A stretch of DNA of 64,000 nucleotides from Puccinia triticina (taxonomy: Eukaryota > Basidiomycota > Pucciniomycetes > Pucciniales > Pucciniaceae). The position numbers and the translations under genes were made by a program. The stretch is taken from contig NC_070564.1 in assembly GCF_026914185.1 (NCBI RefSeq), positions 4,092,001-4,156,000 of the forward strand. The letters run 5' to 3'. Position 1 is the first letter of the stretch. The number at the start of each line of letters is the position of its first letter. The notes beneath the pieces are model-generated. The model was given only the letters and a program-made list of their open reading frames with translations. It did not search any database and was not told where the DNA came from. Below are positions 22,036-30,056 of the stretch, in pieces.

Positions 22036-22600
22036 TCCTCACATCCCTTTGATTGTTTTCTTTCTTTTCCTCATTTGTCTCCTTAAATCTTTTTCTGTCT
22101 GGCCAAAGGTTTCCTTTCATGTTGTTTTCCTTTTTTTTAAATGCTGCTATTAGAATTCATCCGTTTCGCTTTTTAAATCCGATGGTTTTTCTCAAAAGGA
22201 GATCCGCCGGTTTTTCTAATTGGTGGTTTCCCGCCAGGGATCCGCAGCTGTTTTTGAAAAAAAATGCGACTCTCGCGGTCGGCCTAACAGCAGGTTCCTG
22301 CTGTCAGGGATGTTGGGAAGCTCACGGCATCTGGATGGGATTTACATCCTGTGCGCCTTTGGTGGGTCGCCGGACGGAAGCCCCACATGGGACAGAAGCC
22401 GACCGCGGCGCCCACGGCAGGCCAACGTGAGGAATTTGCCGACCGCGGGCCCCGCACGTGGGAATCACGTGGCAGGTCGCGCCGACCGCGGGTGGCAATC
22501 ACTCCCGCTCCGGGTGACACCAAAAATTCAGGGCGGGGTCGCGGGGGTCGTCTCCACATCGCGTCCCACGTCAAACCGCGGTTGGGGGCGCTCCGTGGTG
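22036..22600. other. Gene 3' flank and GC-rich segment
   Basis: T-rich 3' flank to about 22200, then a GC-rich stretch with three or four GCCGACCGCGG motifs and CACGTGGGAATCACGTGG. This is the site into which the MITE at 22604 inserted: the two sides join at TAA (22601-22603 / 24295-24297). No gene recognised. Confidence 0.45.
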
Positions 22601-22603
22601 TAA

Positions 22604-24294
22604 GAGCATCTCCACCCGGGGAGGTAAAAGCGGGTTGCTAAAAGTTAAAACCCCGGGATGGCAACTCAATTTTTTCATATAGCAACCCGCGCGGCTCTGG
22701 CACACACCCGTGGTTGCTATAATCCAGAAGCACTCCAAGATGACCAAGTCATCAAATGGAGTTACAACAAACCTAATGAACAATACAGCCAGTCACCAAT
22801 TGGCGATAGCTTGCAAAGGTCCCTAGGACCGGTATAGCCGGTTGTTGATGGCTTGCCAAGCTCTTGATGACTGGTATAGCCGGTTGTCAATGGCTTGCTG
22901 CAAAGCTCTTGATGACCGGAATAAATCGCCAGTCATTGATAGCTTCCAAAGCTCGAGCTTTCAAGGCTCTCAATTGGTATAGCCAATTGAGAGAGCTCAA
23001 TGACTGTATATCCAGTCATCAAGAGAGCTCTTGATGAACGGTATAGTCAGTCATCAAGAGCTCTCTCAATGAACGGTATAGTCAGTCATTGAGAACGCTC
23101 TTGATGACCGGTGTAGCCAGTCATCAAGAGAGCTCTCAATGACCGGTATATACCAATTGAGAGATCTCTTGATGACCAGTCATCAAGAGGGCTCTCAATG
23201 ACCAGTCATCAAGAGGGCTCTCAATGACCAGTCATCAAGAGGGCTCTCAATGACCAGTCATCAAGAGGGCTCTCAATGACCAGTCATCAAGAGGGCTCTC
23301 AATGACCAGTCATCAAGAGGGCTCTCAATGACCAGTCATCAAGAGGGCTCTCAATGAACAGTCATCAAGAGGGCTCTCAATGACCAGTCATCAAGAGGGC
23401 TCTCAATGACCAGTCATCAAGAGGGCTCTCAATGACCAGTCATCAAGAGGGCTCTCAATGACCAGTCATCAAGAGGGCTCTCAATGACCAGTCATCAAGA
23501 GGGCTCTCAATGACCAGTCATCAAGAGGGCTCTCAATGACCAGTCATCAAGAGGGCTCTCAATGACCAGTCATCAAGAGGGCTCTCAATGACCAGTCATC
23601 AAGAGGGCTCTCAATGACCAGTCATCAAGAGGGCTCTCAATGACCAGTCATCAAGAGGGCTCTCAATGACCAGTCATCAAGAGAGCTCTCAATGACCAGT
23701 CATCAAGAGGGCTCTCAATGACCAGTCATCAAGAGGGCTCTCAATGACCAGTCATCAAGAGGGCTCTCAATGACCAGTCATCAAGAGGGCTCTCAATGAC
23801 CAGTCATCAAGAGGGCTCTCAATGACCAGTCATTGAGAGGGCTCTCAATGACCGGTATACCCAGTCATCAAGAGAGCTCTTGATAAGTATAGCCAGTCAT
23901 TGAGAGCTTGCGATATTCTCAATGGTTGGTCATATGTGTAGCCGGTCATCAATTGCTTTTGATGCTCTCAATGACTGGGCAGACAGTTAGCAGGACAGCC
24001 AGTCATCGATAGCTTGCAGTGCTCTTGATGAACAGTTTGGTGGAGGGTACATATTTGTAGTTGTTCTAGGGTAGGTGTAGGCACTTCTGATGATGGGTAG
24101 GGAGGGGGGGATGAGCTTGGGGAAGTTGCTATTGAGTTGCTAGTGGGTTGCCATACATAGCAACCCAATTGAGATTTTTAGCTCCCAAGCCAAAATAGAA
24201 ACTCGTTTGGCACCCCGGGTGGGTGGTGTTTTTTGGGTTTGGGTTGGTAAACGCGGGATAGCAACCCGGTTTACCACCCCGGGTGGAGATGCTC
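22604..24294. mobile_element. PIF/Harbinger-like MITE, 1691 bp, TSD TAA
   Basis: The 5' end reads GAGCATCTCCACCCGGGG and the 3' end is its exact inverted copy; similarity continues through GGTAAA and CGGGTTGCTA to about 36 bp. Flanking TAA at 22601-22603 and 24295-24297 is the 3-bp target duplication typical of PIF/Harbinger elements, and this TIR start resembles that superfamily. No transposase frame lies inside. The interior is degenerate GGTATAGCCAGTCATC-type repeats surrounding a homogeneous 26-bp minisatellite. Confidence 0.85.
23175..23850. repeat. 26 x 26-bp minisatellite inside the MITE
   Basis: The interval is 676 bp, exactly 26 units of 26 bp, each starting ACCAGTCATCAAGAG and closing with GGCTCTCAATG. 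Only a few single-base variants occur (for example near 23354, 23676 and in the last unit). Older, degenerate and more palindromic relatives flank it on both sides (22800-23174 and 23851-24030), so the array expanded from one of them. Confidence 0.95.
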
Positions 24295-24689
24295 TAACCG
24301 CTCTCCAGGCCATGAACCAAGAGTTATCCCGGGTCAACAAGCCTCAGGTTTGATTTCACGCTAAGGTCAGCTAAATTTAGCAAGCCTTCACCTGAAATCT
24401 AGCCTCAGGCTAGGGCGGTCTGCGACTCATTTCAGCTCACTTTAGCCTGAAACTGACCGAACAAATGTGTTTGCCCACTTGAAGGCAACCTCCTCAGCTA
24501 ACCTGCCCACAAACCCGGGCTTATTTAACCCAAAAACTTAGCAAACAAATGCGAATGCTCTTACACGTATTGGCAGTCAAGGATGTTTATTTATCTTTGA
24601 GGGAAGAAACTTTGGAAGGTCTGCACCATTCCAATCAAATAAGATGCTACCGCCAAAGAGAACCTTGAGAACAAGGAGGCTGGTCATAA

Positions 24690-25310
24690 ATCTATCTCCA
24701 TTATAACTTCTCGGATCAATCCCCAATGTTATAACAAAGTCATCAGTTCACTCACCAACTCCAATCCCATCAAACTCTGGAAGAAAATTGCGGCTCAACA
24801 CACATCTCATTTGGTCATTAATTGGGGACGAGTATTCATGAGTTGGTTGGCTGAGATCTACATGGGCAATCTTCAACAGTACATTGATAAAACTCGAGCT
24901 CACCTTCTTGACATTGATGCCGTAGGGATCACTCTTCCTGATGACATCATTTCTTATCTAGTGCTTGGTAAACTCATGAATGATGATAAAATCAATCAAA
25001 TTATTGATACCTGTGCATTATCCAAAGAATACACCTCATCTCCTTATCTTGTTCTGGATGCCCTTCAAACCTGGTTGACTCACAAGAGCGGTCAAAAAGA
25101 TTAAGATCAGGGAACTGCCTTAATCAATTCCTCTAGCGTTCCAATTCCCACTAGCAAGTTTCCATTCAAGATCCTTCACTATTGCGCGAACAGAACTCAT
25201 AATCCTGATTCAAATCATGCTGAAGAGAACTGCTACAAGAAGTATCCTGGCAAACAACCGGCAGCCCCTTCAAAGAGCAAGAACACTAGTGCAAGCTTTG
25301 CTCATGCATC
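24690..25310 (+). pseudogene. Copia Gag remnant
   Basis: The open part (about 24720-25104) encodes a helical Gag segment with INPQCYNKVISSL, LVINWGRVFMSWL, LPDDIISYLVLGKL and LVLDALQTWL, as in UBN2-type Gag of Copia elements. After the stop at 25104 a degenerate CCHC zinc knuckle can be read (YCANRTHNPDSNHAEENC, about 25185-25238). The N-terminus is not recoverable. Confidence 0.65.
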
Positions 25311-26004
25311 AGTTTTTGTTTTGTTTGCTTCTGGTCGACCTACTGAAGACGTGGTAATTGATTTGGCGGCAATGGCATCTCATCACATGCTTTGCAATCG
25401 CAGCTTCTTTACTTCATTTGTCCCTGAGAAGATCTCCATCAAGACCGGTAATCCGGACACTCCCCTTCTTGCCTCTGGTCACGGAACAGCTGAAATTTTT
25501 ACCAATGGTCAAGTCATCAAACTTGTTGACTGTCTTCCTGTTCCGACCATATCCCAACAATTGATTTCTCTTGTTCGACTCATCAGCAAGTCCGTAAAGA
25601 TTACAAAAAACAATCAATTTTTTGACATATCTGATGATTGCGGATCACTTTTCTCTGGCAATATAATTGACAATCTTCTTCATGCCAAATTTATCCTTTG
25701 TCCTGCTGCCCTGGTCAACACCAAGGAATCTGATGATGAGCTATGGCATCAACATGGGACACCCAGGAAATCAAGTTATGAAGGTTATGGGGTTTCCGAC
25801 TTCAAAAGATGAGTTGCTCTGTGAGGTGTGTAGCTGCTCCAAAATGACTCTTCTTCCTTTCCCCAGTCATTTTCCACCTGTTCAATTTCCTCTTTCGCGT
25901 CTTCACATGGATCTTGTTGGTCCTATCAATCCTCCCTCCTTGTCTGGCTTCAAATATTTCTTGCCTATCTTGGACCAATACTCATCCTTCAAATTTGTTC
26001 AGTT

Positions 26005-26814
26005 TAAAGATGGCAAACAGGTACTTGTTGCTGGCAGGTACCCGCCAGCGGGTGCCGGGTGCGGGTGCGGGTGTCCAGAATTCTGGTGGGGAGGAAGGCG
26101 GGTACCTGGACGGGTATCCGCCAGTCAGCCGGTCATCAAAGAGGATACCTCTTGATGACCAACTGACCGGTCATTGAAAGGGATACAACCTCTCAATGAC
26201 CCGCTGACCGGCCATCAAAGAGGATAAAACCTCTTGATGACCGTTAAGCCGGTCATCAAAGAGGATAAAACCTCTCAATGACCGTTAAGCCGGTCATCGA
26301 AGAGGCTACACTCTTGATGACTGGCTGACCGGTCATCAAAGAGGCTACACTCTCAATGACCGGCTGACCGGTCATTGAAAGGGATACAACCTCTCAATGA
26401 CCGGCTGACCGGTCATTGAAGAGGATAAAGGCTCTCAATGACCGGTCAGCCAGCCATCAAAGAGGCTACACTCTTGATGACCGGTCAGCCGGCCATCAAA
26501 GAGGCTACACTCTTGATGACCGGTCAGCCGGCCATTGAAGAGGCTACACTCTTGATGACTGGCTGACCGGTCATCAAAAGGGATACCACCTCTCGATGAC
26601 CGGTCAGCCGGTCATTGAAGGCGCTGAAACCTCTCAGTTGGCCATCAAATGTGATACCCGGGTACCTGTGCCTGGAACCCGGGTACCTCCCCCTCTGCAC
26701 CCGGGTACCTCCCATGGCGGGTGCCGGGTGCGGGTGCGGGTGTGAGGAATTTGTGAAAAAACAGGGGGGTACCCGCACCCGCCACAGGTACCCGGGTGCC
26801 ATATGCCATCTCTA
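26005..26814. mobile_element. hAT-like MITE, 810 bp, 8-bp TSD GTTCAGTT
   Basis: Ends are TAAAGATGGCA and, inverted, TAGAGATGGCA, matching the YARNG terminal rule of hAT elements. The 8-bp duplication GTTCAGTT lies at 25997-26004 and 26815-26822. Inside each end is a GTACCCG/GGGTGCGGGTGCG-rich module (26030-26105 and 26650-26800), and between them a palindromic GACCGGTCAT array. No coding capacity. Its removal repairs the Copia integrase frame. Confidence 0.9.
26115..26640. repeat. Palindromic GACCGGTCAT array inside the hAT-like MITE
   Basis: About a dozen units of the type GACCGGTCATCAAAGAGG ... CTCTTGATGACCGG, with alternation between ATCAAAGAG and ATTGAAGAG arms that keeps pairing possible. 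The core ACCGGTCATC is shared with the arrays at 22800-24030 and 55610-56510. Confidence 0.9.
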
Positions 26815-26842
26815 GTTCAGTTTGTCAAGGCGAAGTCAGATG

Positions 26843-27088
26843 TATCGAGAGTAGATTGTCTGCTCAGTTGCAGCGTACCACAATGCCAATGTTAAATACA
26901 CTTAGCTTGCAACCTCTCGCATATTATGTGTGTCATCACCTCAATCTCATTTCTATGCAATGTGTAATTAGCTCAATGGCTAGAGCATCACTCATGAATG
27001 CTGAGTATGTGAGTTCGACTCTCACAGTACACGAGGTTGTGGGTTCAATACCCACTTCACTTGGACCATACTTTTCACAAGTTCAATA
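26843..27088 (+). repeat. 5' LTR of the TRIM
   Basis: 246 bp, TATCGAGAG ... GTTCAATA. Differs from the 3' LTR at nine sites, five of them C/T and two A/G. Contains the tRNA-like segment at 26962-27032 and a second T-arm-like hairpin (GTGGGTTCAATACCCAC, 27038-27054). Confidence 0.9.
26962..27032 (+). other. tRNA-like cloverleaf in the 5' LTR
   Basis: Seventy-one nt fold as a tRNA: acceptor GTGTAAT/AGTACAC (one mismatch here), D arm GCTC-AATGGCTA-GAGC, anticodon arm around CTCATGAATG (imperfect), variable GTAT, T arm GTGAG-TTCGACT-CTCAC. An A box (TAGCTCAATGG) and B box (GAGTTCGACTC) are present. The CTCAT anticodon-loop region points to an elongator tRNA-Met ancestor. It is probably not a host tRNA gene. 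Confidence 0.7.
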
Positions 27089-27109
27089 GGTTATGAGCCC
27101 AGATAGCGC
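27089..27109 (+). promoter_or_regulatory. TRIM primer-binding site for initiator tRNA-Met
   Basis: GGTTATGAGCCCAG directly after the 5' LTR is the complement of the conserved anticodon arm of initiator tRNA-Met (CTGGGCTCATAACC), not of a tRNA 3' end. This is the half-tRNA priming known for some Copia elements, and it supports Copia parentage for the TRIM. Confidence 0.75.
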
Positions 27110-27180
27110 TATGCTGCTATTCAAATGAACTTGGAAAAGATAGGTGCATTGTTTCTAACCCTGCAACTAGCAAGGGGGAG

Positions 27181-27301
27181 TATTGAGAGTAGATTGTCTG
27201 CTCAGTTGCAGCGTACCACAATGCCAATGTTAAATGCACTTAGTTTGCAACCTCTCGCATATTATGTGTGTCATCACCTAAATCTCATTTCTATGCAATG
27301 T

Positions 27302-27343
<42 letters not shown>

Positions 27344-27426
27344 TATGTGAGTTTGACTCTCACAGTACACAAGGTTGTGGGTTCAATACCCACTTCACTT
27401 GGACCATAATTTTCACAAGTTCAATA
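27181..27426 (+). repeat. 3' LTR of the TRIM
   Basis: 246 bp, TATTGAGAG ... GTTCAATA. In this copy the acceptor stem of the tRNA-like part (GTGTACT/AGTACAC) is fully paired. Confidence 0.9.
27300..27370 (+). other. tRNA-like cloverleaf in the 3' LTR
   Basis: Same 71-nt fold as at 26962-27032, with a perfect seven-pair acceptor and a T loop TTTGACT. D arm GCTC-AATGGTTA-GAGC and T arm GTGAG/CTCAC are perfect. Followed after 6 nt by the second T-arm-like hairpin. Confidence 0.7.
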
Positions 27427-28249
27427 GGATGTGTTTGCAGAATTTGAGAAGTTTGCCAATCTTGTTGAGAATCTACAAGACAGCAAGATCAAGGAAGTCG
27501 TCTCAGATAAAGTAGGAGAATTTGTCAATGCTTGTTTCAATGAATTTGCTGAAAATAAGGGCATCCTTCAAACATTCTCACCCACCAAAACACCTCAATT
27601 GAATGGTGTCGCCGAAAGAGCTAATTGGACAATTCTTGACAAAGCAAGATGCCTGCTTTTGACAAGCAGTCTTCCCAAGACGTACTGGGCTAAAGCAGTC
27701 AACGCTGCTACGTTTATTTCTAAAATGTTAGCAACCCCGTCTCGCCATTCTTCTCCATATGAGTTGTGGACTAAGTCACCTCCTCCTTGTCATTGTCTCA
27801 GAGCTTTTGGATGTAAAGCATACATCGCTGTTCCAAAACATCACAGATCTTGGAAGCTTGGCAATACCGGTGATATTGGCATTCTCATTGGATTTGAAAA
27901 TGAAGGTTCTATCTATAGAGTACTTCGTCTACGGGATCGCAAGTTGATCAAGACCAGGCATGCAAAGTTTGATGAAACAGTCTTTCCAAAGATCTCCAAC
28001 AACTCCATTCCCTTTGCCATGTCTGAAACGTTAGTTGAGGGAGAATTCACTCATGACTCTTTTGAAGAGGATTCGGAAGCTTCGTCAGTCTCCTCCGTCG
28101 ACAACAATAATCCAGATCTTCTCCCCCAGCGGATGATATCCTGGCTCACCTCCTCAACCCCCTCCTCTGGCTGCTCCAAGAGTTTCTGTGGTTGGACCTC
28201 GCCATCCTACTTTGATCAATGGTGACATCTCAACCATCAAAATTCTCCC

Positions 28250-29836
28250 CTATTGATTTAATCAATGTCCCTGTACTTTCACCACTGTGGTTGGCGATAA
28301 CATTCCTAGCCATTATCACAAGAGTCAGTCGGATGGCTGAACGCAATCAAATCCGAGCTGGAGGCTATGGATAGGCTTCATGTCTGGGATGTGGTGTATT
28401 GGGTGCCCAGCATCGAGACTGTGGGGACAACGTGGGTATTTTGAAAAAAGAAGGATAACAAGTCTGTTGTCTTTAAAGCAAGGTTGTGTGCTCAAGACTT
28501 CTCACAAGTTCATGGAATCGACTTCTCCAAAACGTTTGCTCCAACTGGCCTCCTGAACTCGCTGCGGGCTCTGATTTCTTATGCGGCAGCAAACGGGCTT
28601 GACTTTCATCCACTCGATGTCAAGACTGCATTCCTTAACACTGAATTGGATGAAGAAGTTTTTCTGTTGATTCCTCGGGGTGTCAACTTGGAAAAGAAGA
28701 GCAAGTTTCTTAGATTAAAAAAGGCTATCTATGGCCTAAAACAAGCTCCTCTTGCTTGGTGCAATCACCTTTCTAAGTGGCTGGTCTCAATTGACTTTTT
28801 CATTGCCATCTCTGATCCTTGCATTTTTTATCGGCTAGGCAACAATCCGGTGTGGGTCTTTGTAAACGTGGATGATCTTGCAGTGTTTGGAAGAGATGTT
28901 GGTGCTTTCAAAGATCAGATCAAGAACAAATTCAACATGAATAACATTGGTAGAGCGGATCTGATGTTGGGCATCAAGATTCTACATGAACCGGGTGCTA
29001 TTGTCCTGTCTCAACTGCACTATGTCAACTCCGTCTTGGACTTGTACGGCATGACAAATTGCCGCTCTGTGTCTATGCCTCTGGTTCCAAATCTCCATCT
29101 TGACAAAGCAATAGTTGAGGATCAAGACCAATTCAGAAGCTTGGGTGTCAATTACCAAAGTGCAATCCGGGCTTTGAGCTATCTTTTGTCTGCGACGCTT
29201 CCTGACATATCTTACGCTGTAAGCTTGTTGTCTCAATTTCTCAAAGCTCCCGGCATTTAACATTGGGAATCCTTCATCCATGTTCTTCGTTATTTGGCTG
29301 GCACTGCCGACAACACTTTGGTCTATCAGCGTGGTACTCCCATGCCTTTGAGGGGTTTCACGGATGCAGACCGGGGAAACTGTCTTGTTACTTGCAGATC
29401 AGTCACCGGTTATCTTTCCCAATTCAACAATAATCTCATCTTGTGGCAAACCAAGAAGCAACTGGTGGTCTCTCTTTCTTCCTGTGAAGCGGAATACAGA
29501 GCTCTCACCAATTTCTCATGTGAGCTTCTCTGGCTTTGACAATTCCTTGATGAAGTAAAGATATTGGCTGTGATGGCTCCAACGGTTGTTCACAAAGACA
29601 ATCAAGGTTGTATTGCTGTTGCAAACTTTGAAGCTAATACAAATGCTAAGCGGATGAAGCACGTGGAGATTCAACTACACTTCATTCAAGATGTCATCCA
29701 GGAGGCGAAAATCTTTCTTGAATACACTCCAACAAGCAAGATGCTGGCCAACTTTCTCACTAAATTGGTACTGCAACCCACCCTGCTTAATTCCTTCCAG
29801 AACCTTGGTTTACTTCGTCTAGAGGGAAGGGGGGGG
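28250..29836 (+). pseudogene. Copia reverse transcriptase and RNase H remnant
   Basis: Reverse transcriptase blocks: DFHPLDVKTAFLNTELDEEV, LKKAIYGLKQAPLAWC and the catalytic VFVNVDDLAVFG (the usual YVDD has become NVDD). RNase H follows with TDADRG, SLSSCEAEYRAL and the terminal HKDNQGCIAVA and MKHVEIQLHFIQD. The frame is closed by TGA at 28442-28444, TAA at 29258-29260 and TGA at 29537-29539, each a possible C-to-T change (Arg, Gln, Arg). The linker 28238-28420 has frameshifts. Confidence 0.8.
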
Positions 29837-30056
29837 TGTTGATATCTAAGCTCTATCCCTCTAGTACTTCATCTCAAACCCAGTTGGTACCTACAAGGCC
29901 TGAGATCAGTCTGCCTGGGAATTACATCACTCAAATCACGCTCTTGGACCTTTCTTTTTCTTCCGGCAAAATCTTTGCTTGGCCCCTTCTGTCCTTTATA
30001 TTTAAAGCTGTCCTTCACTCCAAGATCCTCTTTCTTCTCTCGTAGATCCCGCAACA
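29837..30056 (+). repeat. 3' LTR of the Copia element
   Basis: Starts TGTTGATATC right after the polypurine run; a matching CCGCAACA at 30049-30056 gives TGTTG...CAACA ends, so about 220 bp. A TATA-like TTTATATTTAAAG is at about 29994-30006. The end is inferred because no partner LTR is available for alignment. Confidence 0.6.

Larger units (their letters stand above)
26843..27426 (+). mobile_element. TRIM retrotransposon, 584 bp, tRNA-like LTRs
   Basis: Two 246-bp direct repeats (26843-27088 and 27181-27426, 9 differences, 96% identical) begin TATYG and end CAATA. Between them are only 92 bp: a primer-binding site directly after LTR 1 and a polypurine tract (CAAGGGGGAG) directly before LTR 2. 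Flanks are AGATG (26838-26842) and GGATG (27427-27431), a 5-bp duplication with one change; removal restores the integrase frame. No protein is encoded, so it must have been mobilised in trans. The LTRs carry a tRNA-like segment. Confidence 0.9.
25321..28238 (+). pseudogene. Copia protease and integrase remnant, interrupted twice
   Basis: The protease motif normally reading D-S/T-G is degraded to VVIDLAAMASHHM (about 25351). The GAG-pre-integrase zinc finger shows LWHQH, then, after a frameshift near 25745, MGHPGNQ and CEVCSC. The integrase core has its first acidic residue in LHMDLVGP (about 25895), the second in VVSDKVGEFVN and the third in GVAERANWTILDKAR (about 27605-27640). Between the first and second lie the hAT-like MITE and the TRIM; removing both with one copy of each target site restores F-V-Q-F-V-K-A-K-S-D-V-F-A-E-F. 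The frame then degrades after about 28200. Confidence 0.8.
24570..30056 (+). mobile_element. Ty1/Copia retrotransposon remnant with nested insertions
   Basis: Gag, protease, integrase, reverse transcriptase and RNase H domains follow in Copia order. A polypurine run (AGGGAAGGGGGGG, 29824-29836) precedes a 3' LTR that starts TGTTGATATC at 29837. I could not find the matching 5' LTR, so the 5' end is truncated or replaced, and the left limit is approximate. Two younger elements (26005-26814 and 26843-27426) sit in the integrase region. Frameshifts and stops throughout show it is dead. Confidence 0.85.

Noticed and set aside
23175..23850. CRISPR array
   Set aside because: Units are contiguous 26-mers without unique spacers, and the context is a eukaryotic MITE.
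26962..27370. Two ordinary host tRNA genes
   Set aside because: Both copies lie at the same offset in the two LTRs of one element, the anticodon arm is imperfect and no terminator T-run follows. They are parts of the TRIM.
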